A stretch of 64,000 bases of DNA from contig CAMWIJ010000003.1 of assembly GCA_947174275.1 (NCBI GenBank), forward strand, positions 1 to 64,000, in the 5' to 3' direction. The DNA comes from an uncultured Muribaculaceae bacterium. GTDB taxonomy: Bacteria > Bacteroidota > Bacteroidia > Bacteroidales > Muribaculaceae. Below are positions 1-8,194 of this stretch, in pieces. The translations under genes and the position numbers were made by a program. Below the pieces are notes generated by a model. The model was not told the DNA's origin. It worked only from the letters and a program-made list of their open reading frames with translations, and did no database searches. Within the stretch, counting starts at the first letter, position 1. Every line of letters begins with the position of its first letter.

Positions 1-149
1 GCTCCGCGGTCTACGAACCCCGGTTAATCACGGGCACGAGCCTCCGGCTCTCCGTGGGGTGCGCTGCGGGCGGTAGCTGGGGCGGGGGCGTCTCGCCCCC
101 GTGGTGGTGGCGGTGGGGTGCACACGAGCCGTGCGCAGGGTGCTAATAG
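1..149. other. GC-rich non-coding stretch with hairpins
   Basis: No convincing reading frame is seen. Two strong hairpins are visible. The first is nested: CACGG at 29-33 pairs with CCGTG at 52-56, and inside it GAGCC at 38-42 pairs with GGCTC at 46-50. The second has a perfect 8-bp stem, CGGGGGCG at 83-90 with CGCCCCCG at 94-101. A palindromic core CACGAGCCGTGCG at 123-135 recurs in inverted form inside the repeat at 33592-33725. The composition is far richer in GC than the AT-rich promoter that follows. It may be the end of an upstream intergenic repeat; its identity is unknown. Confidence 0.5.
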
Positions 150-180
150 TTGCAGAAATTAAATTAAATAATTATATTTG
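150..180 (+). promoter_or_regulatory. Bacteroidales-type promoter for the nfeD operon
   Basis: TTG at 150-152 and TATATTTG at 173-180 are separated by exactly 20 bases. This matches the Bacteroidales sigma consensus (TTG, then TAnnTTTG). The nfeD start codon follows 35 bases after the -7 box. Confidence 0.75.
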
Positions 181-215
181 TCTTTTAATAAGAACCTGTT
201 AAATTTTACTTAATA

Positions 216-662
216 ATGACACCTTGGCTTATATGGCTTATTTCGGCGATTGTGTTACTGATAATTGAGGTATTCACCGGTACGGTGGCTGCATTGTGTC
301 TTTCTGTCGGTGCGCTTTTGGCAATTGTCCCGGCAGTGTTGGGCACAGACATCGTATGGCAATTTGTGGTGGCTTCAGCCGGTTCGGTGCTGTCATTCCT
401 TGTTCTTTCGCCGATAGTGCGCCGTTATAAGCTTAACAAAGCGTCGCACAGCGATCAGTGCAGCAATATGGATGCGATTATAGGCCGCACAGGAATAGTG
501 ACCGAACCGATCTATCCTGATGGTAGACAGGGACGAGTGAAAGTTGATGGCGATAACTGGCTTGCAGTTGCTGACGCTGCTCATTGTCCGCTGTTAAAGG
601 GCGATGCTGTAGAGGTAATCTCCTATGACAGCATCGTTATCAAAGTGAAGCCTAAGAGCTGA
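216..662 (+). CDS. NfeD-like membrane protein
   Basis: This short NfeD family protein has 148 residues. Three hydrophobic helices (about 3-23, 25-43 and 47-68) are followed by a soluble C-terminal region (about 85-148) with the beta-rich pattern of the NfeD OB-fold, including GRTGIVTEPI. The family commonly partners with SPFH/stomatin proteins, and the next gene, 64 bases downstream, encodes one. The two presumably act together in membrane organisation or quality control; the exact function is unproven. It is the first gene of an operon that runs through tpiA. The serine-protease half found in long NfeD proteins is absent, which is normal for the short class. Confidence 0.9.
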   Translation: MTPWLIWLISAIVLLIIEVFTGTVAALCLSVGALLAIVPAVLGTDIVWQFVVASAGSVLSFLVLSPIVRRYKLNKASHSDQCSNMDAIIGRTGIVTEPIYPDGRQGRVKVDGDNWLAVADAAHCPLLKGDAVEVISYDSIVIKVKPKS

Positions 663-726
663 GTCAATCCAGAATTGTCTCGTAGCCTCAGAATTTTAAG
701 AATAGAATAACAAATAACAAAGTAAT

Positions 727-1710
727 ATGGAAACTTTAATCTTTATCGGAGTATTGGTGCTGATAGTCATTGCCGTCATTTCGGCGGGAGTGAAAGTGGT
801 GCCTCAGTCAGAGACTCGTGTCATTGAACGTCTTGGCAAATATCACAGCACGCTTCCGGCCGGTCTTAATATCATAATACCGTTTATAGACCGAGCCAAG
901 ACTATTTATACACGAACTATGGATCGGCTTCCGTCAGGACGCTATGTGGCGCGTCTATATGCCACAAAGGTTATAGACCTCCGCGAGCAGGTGTATGATT
1001 TTCCTTCGCAGCAGGTAATCACGAAAGACAATGTGACGACAGAAATCAACGCACTTCTCTATTTTCAGATTGTCGATGCGAAGAAGAGCGTCTATGAAAT
1101 CGATAACCTCCCCAATGCGATAGAAAAACTTACCCAGACATCTCTCCGAAATGTAATCGGTGAGCTTGAACTTGACGAGACTCTTACATCGCGCGATACG
1201 ATTAACTCCAAGCTTCAGGCCATACTTGATGATGCTACCAACAAGTGGGGTGTCAAGGTCAACCGTGTAGAGCTTCAGGATATCACACCTCCTGAAAGTG
1301 TGCGTGAGGCGATGGAGAAGCAGATGCAGGCCGAGCGTAACCGCCGTGCGGAAATTCTTAACGCTGAGGGTGAGAAGAAATCACTTATATTGCGTTCGGA
1401 GGGCGAGAAGGAGTCTCGCATCAACGCGGCTGAAGCTGTTAAGCAGTCGGAAATTCTCCGTGCTGAAGGTGAGTCGCGCGCCAAAGTGCTTCAGGCTGAG
1501 GCTGAGGCGAAGGCAATAGAACGCATATCTCAGGCTATCGCGTCAACAAAGACAGATCCTGCGACTTATCTTCTTGCTGTCAAATATATCGAGACTCTCA
1601 ATCAGATGGTTTCAGGCAAGGATAACAAGACTATATACATCCCTTATGAGGCGTCTGGCGTATTGAGTTCAATCGGTTCGATAAAGGAAATGTTCAAGAA
1701 CAATGCCTGA
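727..1710 (+). CDS. SPFH/band-7 (stomatin, QmcA-like) membrane protein
   Basis: The protein has 327 residues. An N-terminal membrane helix (about 3-22) is followed by a band-7 domain (about 25-190) with typical blocks such as VPQSETRVIERLGKY and GLNIIIPFID. A long, charged, Ala/Glu-rich coiled coil follows (about 190-270; for example RAEGESRAKVLQAEAEAKA). Family members oligomerise as scaffolds at the inner membrane and are often co-encoded with NfeD, as here. The role in membrane microdomains or in control of FtsH-like proteases is inferred from the family. It is close to QmcA in length and layout. The gene is complete. Confidence 0.92.
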   Translation: METLIFIGVLVLIVIAVISAGVKVVPQSETRVIERLGKYHSTLPAGLNIIIPFIDRAKTIYTRTMDRLPSGRYVARLYATKVIDLREQVYDFPSQQVITKDNVTTEINALLYFQIVDAKKSVYEIDNLPNAIEKLTQTSLRNVIGELELDETLTSRDTINSKLQAILDDATNKWGVKVNRVELQDITPPESVREAMEKQMQAERNRRAEILNAEGEKKSLILRSEGEKESRINAAEAVKQSEILRAEGESRAKVLQAEAEAKAIERISQAIASTKTDPATYLLAVKYIETLNQMVSGKDNKTIYIPYEASGVLSSIGSIKEMFKNNA

Positions 1711-1748
1711 CAAGGTGTAGTTTCTTAAATCTAAATTATATAATATAA

Positions 1749-2297
1749 ATGTCAAATACAGAAGCTCAGTTTGATAATGCCATAGCGCTTTGCCGCAGTA
1801 TTTTTGCCGCTAAACTTAAAGATTACGGTCCATCGTGGAGGATTATGCGGCCGAGATCCATTACCGACCAGATATTCATAAAAGCCAACCGCATACGCTC
1901 GCTCGAGGTGAAGGGGGTGTCGTGGGTCGGTGAAGGAATACTCCCGGAATTTGTAGCAATGGTAAATTACGGCATAATAGGGCTGATACAGCTTGCAAGG
2001 GGGTATGCCGACGCAAAGGATATGAGTGCGGAAGAGGCAATGGCTCTTTATGACAGCTATATGGCTGAGACACGCGCTCTTATGCTTGCCAAAAATCATG
2101 ATTATGACGAGGCATGGCGGCTTATGAGGGTGTCATCATACACCGACCTTATCCTGACAAAGCTCATGCGCACCAAGGAGATAGAAGATAATGACGGACA
2201 TACCGTAGTGTCTGAAGGCATTGATGCCAATTATATGGATATTATCAACTACGCGGTGTTCGGCATCATAAAACTCACCGACGGCGAAAATGACTGA
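1749..2297 (+). CDS. DUF1599 protein with internal duplication
   Basis: This 182-residue protein resembles the DUF1599 family; its function is not established. The sequence is an internal repeat. Half one (about 11-80) has KLKDYGPSWRIMRPRSITDQ, then EGILPEFVAMVNYGIIGLI. Half two (about 108-178) has KNHDYDEAWRLMRVSSYTD, then EGIDANYMDIINYAVFGII. Each half carries the same Asp-Tyr-x3-Trp, Arg-x3-Thr-Asp and Asn-Tyr-x-Ile/Val pattern, so the protein probably folds as a pseudo-dimer of a helical domain. The gene lies 38 bases after the band-7 gene and 2 bases before the next, so it is co-transcribed. The repeated acidic and aromatic residues suggest a ligand site, but no reaction can be named. 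Confidence 0.85.
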   Translation: MSNTEAQFDNAIALCRSIFAAKLKDYGPSWRIMRPRSITDQIFIKANRIRSLEVKGVSWVGEGILPEFVAMVNYGIIGLIQLARGYADAKDMSAEEAMALYDSYMAETRALMLAKNHDYDEAWRLMRVSSYTDLILTKLMRTKEIEDNDGHTVVSEGIDANYMDIINYAVFGIIKLTDGEND

Positions 2298-2299
2298 AC

Positions 2300-3736
2300 A
2301 TGGAAGAGCAGACTACCTCTTCAGGACCCGGCTCTGGTGGTGATGCGACACTGAAACAGCGGGGCAAACGACATAGCTTGCTTCCTGACAGACTTTATTG
2401 CCCATACGTCGTGATGGCGCTTCGAGTCATTATCGGAGCGTTGTTTGTGCTGTCGGGAATATCCAAGGCAATCGACCCGTGGGGTTTTATATTCAAAATC
2501 GAGGATTATCTGGCAGTATGGGGCTTTTCGGAACCCCGTACAATAATCCTTGTCGTGGCGGTTGCGCTCTCTGTCTATGAGTTTGTGTTCGGCTTTCTGC
2601 TGATGACAGGCTGCTTCAAGCGTATGGCTCCGTGGCTTCTGGTGCTGTCGATGGTGTTCATGCTACCACTGACTGCCTATATCTGGATTGCAAACCCGGT
2701 AGATGATTGCGGTTGTTTCGGCGATATGTGGACAATCTCAAATGCCGCGACATTTTGGAAGAATGTCGTGATTGTGATGGCTCTGATTTATCTTTGCCGG
2801 TTCAATCGTCGGTTTCGTCGTGGTGTTTATCGTCCTGCTATACAATGGATTGTAGTGGTAATATTGCTGTTCTATACAATTGCAGTCAGCATGTATGGAT
2901 ACAATATCCAGCCGATGATAGATTTCAGGCCTTATCCTGTAGGGACTAATCTTTATGTCGCGCTCAACGGTGTCGACGGCGATGCCGGAAGCGAAGAAGT
3001 TAGAATGGTATATCAACGTGACGGCGAGGAACGCATATTTTCGATTGACGAACTTCCCGACTCGACATGGACATTTGTGAGCCGCGTCGATAATGAAGTT
3101 GCTGACACCCGGGATTCGGATTTTTCCATATATGATGTTGACGGAGATGATGTCACCGGATATGCAATTGATGACACGGGCGAGATGCTTGTACTCGTCA
3201 TTCCGGAGGCAAATCGTGTGGATATAGCCCATACATACGCAATCAATGAGATGGAAAAGGCAATCACGCGGCGTGGAGGCTCGATGGTCGCTCTCATTGC
3301 CGCGAGCCCCGAAGGCATAGCGCGCTGGATTGATTCATCAATGGCAGGTTATCCATGTTATATCGCTGAGGATACATCGTTGAAGCAGCTTGCAAGAGGG
3401 GGCATGTCGGTGCTCTATCTCAAAGACGGTGTTATTGAGTGGAAGCGTGCGCTTTCGGCTTTTGATTTTGCAACGGTCGATGCGCTCGGCAGCGGCTCGT
3501 TGTCAGTCGACAGTCTTGATATAGACGACCTGCATAGTTTCTATGTAGTGACAGCGGTAGCTCTGGGACTTTTGCTCATAATTGCGCTGACACAGGAATT
3601 CATATTGCGATTATTGCCCGAAAAACAAAAAAAACGATTAACTTTGCATTCGGAAAAAGAGGCCGGAGACGTAGCGACAGCCTCTGACAACACTGCACAT
3701 GATGCAACAACCATAAATAAAAATATAAAGAAATGA
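2300..3736 (+). CDS. DoxX/MauE-type membrane protein with thioredoxin-like domain (BT_3928 family)
   Basis: The protein has 478 residues. After a polar start (1-36), the first half has about five membrane helices of DoxX/MauE type, with the motif DDCGCFGD between helices. A soluble, probably periplasmic, domain (about 205-405) follows, then another helix (about 413-435) and a polar tail. The soluble part resembles a thioredoxin fold, but no CxxC active site is visible; the only Cys there is in GYPCYI. The family is known from Bacteroidales as a membrane protein of unknown role, and MauE/DoxX relatives take part in thiol redox or quinone chemistry. The stop codon overlaps the tpiA start as ATGA (3733-3736), indicating translational coupling. 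Confidence 0.82.
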   Translation: MEEQTTSSGPGSGGDATLKQRGKRHSLLPDRLYCPYVVMALRVIIGALFVLSGISKAIDPWGFIFKIEDYLAVWGFSEPRTIILVVAVALSVYEFVFGFLLMTGCFKRMAPWLLVLSMVFMLPLTAYIWIANPVDDCGCFGDMWTISNAATFWKNVVIVMALIYLCRFNRRFRRGVYRPAIQWIVVVILLFYTIAVSMYGYNIQPMIDFRPYPVGTNLYVALNGVDGDAGSEEVRMVYQRDGEERIFSIDELPDSTWTFVSRVDNEVADTRDSDFSIYDVDGDDVTGYAIDDTGEMLVLVIPEANRVDIAHTYAINEMEKAITRRGGSMVALIAASPEGIARWIDSSMAGYPCYIAEDTSLKQLARGGMSVLYLKDGVIEWKRALSAFDFATVDALGSGSLSVDSLDIDDLHSFYVVTAVALGLLLIIALTQEFILRLLPEKQKKRLTLHSEKEAGDVATASDNTAHDATTINKNIKK

Positions 3737-4488
3737 GAAAGAACATTGTAGCAGGCAACTGGAAAATGAATACCACGCTTGCCGAAGGCGTAGGCCTTGC
3801 AAAAGATGTCAACGAGGCACTTAAAGGTTTCACCCCCAACTGCGACGTAGTGATTGCCGTGCCTTTCACTCATCTTGCTTCTGTCAACGCTGTGATTGAC
3901 TCTTCAAAACTCGGCCTTGGCGCTGAAAACTGTGCTGACCACAAGTCAGGCGCTTATACCGGCGAAGTTTCTGCCGCTATGGTTGCCTCTACCGGCGCTA
4001 CTTACGTAATCCTCGGCCACTCTGAGCGCCGTCAGTATTACGGTGAGACTTCAGAAATTCTCAAAGAGAAAGTAGCTCTCGCTCTCGAAAACAACCTTAC
4101 TCCCATCTTCTGCATCGGCGAAGTGCTTGAAGAACGTGAAAACGGCACTTATCTTGATGTTGTGAAGAAGCAGATTGAGGAAGCCCTCTTCGGCATGTCG
4201 GCCGCTGACTTCTCTAAACTGATTCTTGCTTACGAACCCGTCTGGGCTATCGGAACAGGCAAGACCGCAACTGACGACCAGGCTGAGGAAATGCACGCAT
4301 TTATCCGTAAAGTCATCGCTGACAAATACGGTAACGAAGTGGCAGAGAACACTTCTATCCTTTACGGTGGCAGCTGCAAGCCCAGCAATGCGCCCCAGCT
4401 CTTCGCCAAGCCCAATGTCGACGGCGGCCTCATCGGCGGCGCATCTCTTGATGCAGAGTCGTTCATGGGCATCGTGAAGGCATTCTGA
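3733..4488 (+). CDS. tpiA: Triosephosphate isomerase
   Basis: This enzyme interconverts dihydroxyacetone phosphate and glyceraldehyde 3-phosphate in glycolysis and gluconeogenesis in the cytoplasm. The 251-residue length is usual. Visible landmarks are the substrate-binding GNWKMN (Asn9, Lys11), the catalytic histidine in ILGHSERR, the catalytic glutamate in [14 protein letters not shown], and the phosphate-binding GGSCKPSNA and GGLIGGASL loops. Codon choice is strongly biased to C-ending codons (aac, ttc, ctc), unlike the upstream genes, as expected for a highly expressed enzyme. It is the last gene of the operon and is translationally coupled to the membrane protein before it. Confidence 0.98.
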   Translation: MRKNIVAGNWKMNTTLAEGVGLAKDVNEALKGFTPNCDVVIAVPFTHLASVNAVIDSSKLGLGAENCADHKSGAYTGEVSAAMVASTGATYVILGHSERRQYYGETSEILKEKVALALENNLTPIFCIGEVLEERENGTYLDVVKKQIEEALFGMSAADFSKLILAYEPVWAIGTGKTATDDQAEEMHAFIRKVIADKYGNEVAENTSILYGGSCKPSNAPQLFAKPNVDGGLIGGASLDAESFMGIVKAF

Positions 4489-4530
4489 TCAGAATATTCA
4501 ATATCACAGAGTTTAACTCCGTAATATAAC

Positions 4531-4569
4531 AGCTATGCCGGTGTCACACGTAAGTGACGCGGCATAGCT
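4531..4569 (+). terminator. Terminator hairpin after tpiA
   Basis: AGCTATGCCG (4531-4540) pairs perfectly with CGGCATAGCT (4560-4569), and a smaller GTGTCAC/GTGAC stem lies inside. A run of T follows about 25 bases later. It closes the nfeD-tpiA operon. Confidence 0.75.
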
Positions 4570-4617
4570 TGCTATCTTACTCTCAACCCTATTTTTTTTT
4601 ACCTACATCTCCGCAAT

Positions 4618-5124
4618 ATGATGAAAGCTATAAAACGATTGACAGTCGTTGCCGCATTTCTGACGAGTTTCGCTGTTGCCTCTGCGCAGTCCGATGCTGT
4701 TCAGTCAGACTCGACAATTACCGGCATTATAAATCAGTCAGGAGTTATAAAAGTGATCCATCCGGATGCACTTGAGATGCGTCTGCATAAAGTGATGTCA
4801 GACAGCGACAGTATTCCGGGCATCAGTGTGGATAAAAAATCCGGTAGAGTGAAGAAGATGGGCGGATACAGAGTGCAGATATATTCCGACAATAATGCCC
4901 GTACTGCAAAAAACGAGGCAAGAGCGAAAGAACGAGCGATAGCCGGTGCTTTCCCCGAACTTTCAACTTATGTCATCTATGACTCGCCATATTGGCGCTT
5001 GCGTGTTGGTGATTGCCGGTCGAAAGCCGAGGCCGATGAGCTCGCTGCTGAAATAAAGAAGGCATTTCCTGCATATAGAGCAGAGATAACAGTAGTGCGT
5101 GATCGCATCAACGTTGTGAACTGA
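4618..5124 (+). CDS. Secreted SPOR-domain protein
   Basis: The protein has 168 residues. An N-terminal signal peptide (about 1-24, ending ASA-Q) leads into a polar linker and a C-terminal SPOR domain (about 85-160). The domain starts GGYRVQIYSDNNARTAKNEA and contains WRLRVGDCRSKAEADELAAE. SPOR domains bind denuded peptidoglycan strands, so the protein probably sits in the periplasm near septal or remodelled wall. Two ATG codons stand together at 4618 and 4621, and either could be used. It lies between tpiA and folE; this order is common in Bacteroidales and no functional link is implied. A hairpin separates it from folE. Confidence 0.88.
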   Translation: MMKAIKRLTVVAAFLTSFAVASAQSDAVQSDSTITGIINQSGVIKVIHPDALEMRLHKVMSDSDSIPGISVDKKSGRVKKMGGYRVQIYSDNNARTAKNEARAKERAIAGAFPELSTYVIYDSPYWRLRVGDCRSKAEADELAAEIKKAFPAYRAEITVVRDRINVVN

Positions 5125-5133
5125 ATATGAAAC

Positions 5134-5164
5134 ATCCGCAGAAACAGTCACTCCTGCGGATTTT
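5134..5164 (+). terminator. Hairpin between SPOR gene and folE
   Basis: ATCCGCAG (5134-5141) pairs with CTGCGGAT (5154-5161) and runs into TTTT (5161-5164). It looks like a weak intrinsic terminator; folE may be read through it. Confidence 0.55.
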
Positions 5165-5185
5165 GCTAATTGAAATATTTGTCAG

Positions 5186-5809
5186 ATGGTCGAAGATAAG
5201 CTTGATATAACAGATGAAGAGATGTTGTCCGGCAATCCCGGAGCCGACGATCGAGTAGTGGCGCAGATAGCTGCTCACTATGAAGCCATAATAAGACTGA
5301 TAGGGGAAGATGTTACCCGTGAGGGGCTTTTGAAAACCCCGCTGAGAGCTGCGAAAGCGCTTATGTTCGCAACGGGCGGATATCGCAAAAATGTATCTGA
5401 TATAGTAAACGGAGCCGTCTTTTCGCATGAAGGATCCCGTATGATAATTGTCCGGGACATAGAATTTTATTCATTCTGCGAGCATCATATCCTGCCGTTT
5501 TTCGGGAAAATATCAATCGGATATATACCTGACGGCAAGATTATCGGCCTTAGCAAAGTCGCACGTATAGTCGATATGTTCGCCCGTCGGCTGCAAGTGC
5601 AGGAACGGCTGACTGAGCAGGTTTGCACCGAGCTGCAGAATATTCTTTCAGCAAAAGGTGTCATAGCACACTGCACCGCCGAACATCTGTGCATGAAAAT
5701 GCGCGGAGTTGAAAAGCAGCAGTCTGCAACAACTACTGTCGACTACAATGGCGTTTTTGAAAGTGATACGTCGCTCCGACAAGAATTTTTTGCCGCTATA
5801 TCGCAATAG
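5186..5809 (+). CDS. folE: GTP cyclohydrolase I
   Basis: This enzyme converts GTP to 7,8-dihydroneopterin triphosphate, the first step of tetrahydrofolate (pterin) synthesis. The 207-residue protein has the full family pattern: TREGLLKTPLRAAKA near the start of the domain, the zinc-binding and catalytic FYSFCEHHILPFFG (about 93-106), IGLSKVARIVDMFARRLQVQ, the second zinc cysteine in TAEHLCMKMRGV, and a QSATTTVDYNGVF-type end. The N-terminal extension (1-30) is acidic and variable, as usual. It is transcribed on the plus strand and ends 29 bases from a convergent regulator gene. Other folate genes in the window are the formyl-THF cyclo-ligase and, indirectly, dCMP deaminase. Confidence 0.97.
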   Translation: MVEDKLDITDEEMLSGNPGADDRVVAQIAAHYEAIIRLIGEDVTREGLLKTPLRAAKALMFATGGYRKNVSDIVNGAVFSHEGSRMIIVRDIEFYSFCEHHILPFFGKISIGYIPDGKIIGLSKVARIVDMFARRLQVQERLTEQVCTELQNILSAKGVIAHCTAEHLCMKMRGVEKQQSATTTVDYNGVFESDTSLRQEFFAAISQ

Positions 5810-5838
5810 ATCCCGTATAAACAGCTTGTTGGCAGATA

Positions 5839-6423
5839 TTAATCCGACAGCTCGTCGAGGGAAATAAGATTGCTCATCAGGGCATAGACGGTCAGACCTG
5901 CCGCCGAGTGAATTTCAAGTTTCGACGCGATATTGCGCCGGTGCGTCATGACAGTGTTTACAGATACATTTATTTTTGCGGCAATCTCCTTATTAGACAT
6001 TCCTTTCACCACGCATATAATTATTTCCTTTTCCCTCTGAGTAAGTTCTGACGCGACTCCGGCAGTCATTCTGTTGGCGAACAGCGATGTGATTGTCTGT
6101 TCGATTGAACTTTCAGAGTCATAGATTGAAATGGCTGAATCATATTCTTTGACATAGCTCTGAGGAAGGGCGGTGTGATATAACAGAATGACTTTGGTAT
6201 TTGGATAGCTCTGCCTGATTACACGCAGAGTAGATGAATTCACCGCCACAGGGTCGCAAATAAGCACGTCGCAGTTGCCCGGTAATAACTTATCTGAGGC
6301 AAGGGCCACAGGTTCAATTGCACGAAAGGAGAGCGACATGCCGCGTATGTTGCGCAATATGCTGCACAACCCATTGAACTCAATGGGTGACGGAGTGCAT
6401 AATATGATGTTAAGATGTCTCAT
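5839..6423 (-). CDS. LuxR-family response regulator
   Basis: The protein has 194 residues. The N-terminal half (1-115) has the length and alternating pattern of a receiver domain, with CDVLICDPVAV at the place of the phosphate-accepting aspartate. The usual N-terminal acidic pair is missing (IILCTPSP), so phosphorylation is doubtful. The C-terminal half (about 126-190) is a clear LuxR helix-turn-helix: LTQREKEIIICVVKGMSNKE, then AAKINVSVNTVMTHRRNIAS. The start ATG overlaps the stop of the upstream hemerythrin-like gene by 4 bases (ATGA, 6420-6423), so the two are translated together. This suggests that it regulates genes in response to a signal handled by that partner. Confidence 0.9.
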   Translation of the reverse strand: MRHLNIILCTPSPIEFNGLCSILRNIRGMSLSFRAIEPVALASDKLLPGNCDVLICDPVAVNSSTLRVIRQSYPNTKVILLYHTALPQSYVKEYDSAISIYDSESSIEQTITSLFANRMTAGVASELTQREKEIIICVVKGMSNKEIAAKINVSVNTVMTHRRNIASKLEIHSAAGLTVYALMSNLISLDELSD

Positions 6424-7103
6424 TTTCCAGATTTCTTTTCCAGATCATAGACCATTGGTATCAGCAGATTGTTCTCGATATCGGAATGAGATATCAGATC
6501 TTCTTCACAGTTGTAGATGTCGACCAGCACGTCATACATCAGATTGGGCACCGTTGTGCGGTAATATCGGAGTATGATGTTTTTCAATTCGGCCAAAGCG
6601 CCTACCACTTCCTCATGATGCTGTTTGAATGTTTCAATTCTGTAGGTTGTAGCCTTGCCTTCTACGAGCGCGCTGATATAAGGAAACACCGTGCGTTCCT
6701 CATATAGAAAATGCTCTTTTACTTTCTTGACAAAGGTGTCAAAGAAGTTGAGAATTAGGTTGTTGGTTGCATTTGGCTCGAGGTCAAGCGCCGAAATGAG
6801 ATTTTTGCGAATATGGGTGAATTTATAACTTATGAAATAATCGTGAGAGTTTTTTAGAAATTTCACAACCTCAAGAGGGGATACCACGCTGATAGTGTCA
6901 GAGTCAATTATGCCTGTGCGGATATAATTTAGTATCAGCAGCAAGGCTTTGACGTCAATACTATTGCGGCTGCATACGTCTCCGATGGTCTCGTTGCCGA
7001 GTCCGAGAGGTATGGAGAAACGGCTCAGAAGCGGTAGTATCGAGTATTCTTCATTGATGATGTCAATCAGTATGTCGTCATATCTTAATTGGCGTGCTTG
7101 CAT
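6420..7103 (-). CDS. Hemerythrin-domain (RIC/ScdA-like) protein
   Basis: The start at 7103 (MQARQLRYDD) is preferred over an upstream one that would overlap the S4 gene; this gives 227 residues. The N-terminal part (about 1-65) resembles the ScdA_N/DUF542 region (IGDVCSRNSIDV), but without the Cys-Cys pair of true repair proteins. The rest is a four-helix hemerythrin-like domain with candidate iron ligands in HDYFISYKFTH, EHFLYEERTVFPY, KQHHEEV and SHSDIENNLLIP. Family members bind a di-iron centre and respond to oxygen or nitric oxide, or repair iron-sulfur clusters. It is coupled by a 4-base overlap to the LuxR regulator, so a redox-sensing module is a reasonable inference. Confidence 0.85.
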   Translation of the reverse strand: MQARQLRYDDILIDIINEEYSILPLLSRFSIPLGLGNETIGDVCSRNSIDVKALLLILNYIRTGIIDSDTISVVSPLEVVKFLKNSHDYFISYKFTHIRKNLISALDLEPNATNNLILNFFDTFVKKVKEHFLYEERTVFPYISALVEGKATTYRIETFKQHHEEVVGALAELKNIILRYYRTTVPNLMYDVLVDIYNCEEDLISHSDIENNLLIPMVYDLEKKSGK

Positions 7104-7137
7104 TTGTCTTGAGGTTTTTATGTTTCTAAGACGCTTT

Positions 7138-7617
7138 CTAATTGAAATCGTCCTCGTCAAAATCAAAGTTATACGGACCGTCACTGTCATAGTCGCTGTC
7201 ATCGAAATCCCAGCCGTCGTTAACCTCCTCGGCGAAACGTGCCAGATCGCGTCCTTCGCGTTTTGTCGGGCGTCCGAGACCTTTTCTGCGGTCGATAAAT
7301 CCTGAAATCTTTACGACGTCAAGCAGGTCATATTGAGCTTGAGGGGTGATGTTTTCCATGTATTCAGGCACCAGACGTGCGCCCAGCCGGTTTTCGGTCA
7401 GAGCCTTTACGCGGAACGAGTATGTCACCGGCGGCTTGCGCACATGCACAATGTCGTCGACTTTTATAAGGCGTGACGGTTTGACCGTGACCGAACTGTC
7501 GGCCGAAGGGCCGATGCTTACCCGACCCTTTTTACATGAGTCGGTAGCTACGGTTCGTGTTTTGAATATGCGCATGGCCCAAAGCCATTTGTCAATGCGT
7601 TCCTCGCTTTTGGCCAT
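7138..7617 (-). CDS. S4-domain RNA-binding protein (Hsp15-like)
   Basis: The protein has 159 residues. The S4 fold is at the N-terminus (about 6-70; ERIDKWLWAMRIFKTRTVAT, then CKKGRVSIG). A basic linker with KGLGRPTKREGRDLARF follows, then a very acidic tail (DFDDSDYDSD) that is probably disordered. Hsp15 relatives bind stalled 50S subunits carrying nascent chains and help recycle them. The gene lies 2 bases after pth, whose product releases peptidyl-tRNA, and just downstream of L25, so all three concern ribosome function. The acidic tail is longer than in the E. coli protein. Confidence 0.9.
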   Translation of the reverse strand: MAKSEERIDKWLWAMRIFKTRTVATDSCKKGRVSIGPSADSSVTVKPSRLIKVDDIVHVRKPPVTYSFRVKALTENRLGARLVPEYMENITPQAQYDLLDVVKISGFIDRRKGLGRPTKREGRDLARFAEEVNDGWDFDDSDYDSDGPYNFDFDEDDFN

Positions 7618-7619
7618 GG

Positions 7620-8183
7620 CTATTTGTTGTTGAAATTACACATTGCGAACTGGAGTCCCGACAGCACGAACGCCTTGATGGCCTCGATGGCCGCATCTAT
7701 GCGTACCGGCAGTTTCTGGCGCTCGTCGAGTGTGAAATTGCCGAGCACATAATCAATCTGACATCCGCGGGGATAATTGTCGCCAATGCCGAAGCGCAGG
7801 CGTGGATATGCTTGTGTGCCGAGCATCTGCGCAATGTTCTTAAGGCCGTTGTGTCCGGCGTCAGAGCCTGAGGGCTTGATGCGCAAGGCTCCGAACGGAA
7901 GCGCTATGTCATCGACAATGACAAGTATGTTTTCCAGTTCGATTTTTTCTTTCTCCTTCCAGTAACGCACAGCATTACCCGACAGATTCATGTAGGTCGA
8001 CGGTTTGAGCAATACAAGCTGTTTGTTTTTTAGCCTGCATTGCGCCACGTCGCCGTAACGTTCTGTTTTAAAAGAAGTATTGGACGCCTCAGCCAAGGCA
8101 TCCAATACTTTAAATCCTATGTTGTGGCGGGTGTTGCGGTATTCGTCACCGATGTTACCCAGTCCTACAATAAGATATTTCAT
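7620..8183 (-). CDS. pth: Peptidyl-tRNA hydrolase
   Basis: This enzyme cleaves the ester bond of peptidyl-tRNAs that drop off ribosomes, recycling tRNA. The length of 187 residues is standard. Key residues are visible: Asn10 in GLGNIGDEY, the catalytic His20 in NTRHNIGF, the aspartate in [11 protein letters not shown], and the asparagine in [12 protein letters not shown]. It starts 11 bases after the L25 gene and is followed after 2 bases by the S4 gene. The L25-pth pair is widespread in bacteria, and the three form one operon driven from 8928-8959. Confidence 0.97.
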   Translation of the reverse strand: MKYLIVGLGNIGDEYRNTRHNIGFKVLDALAEASNTSFKTERYGDVAQCRLKNKQLVLLKPSTYMNLSGNAVRYWKEKEKIELENILVIVDDIALPFGALRIKPSGSDAGHNGLKNIAQMLGTQAYPRLRFGIGDNYPRGCQIDYVLGNFTLDERQKLPVRIDAAIEAIKAFVLSGLQFAMCNFNNK

Positions 8184-8194
8184 TTACAGTTCTG

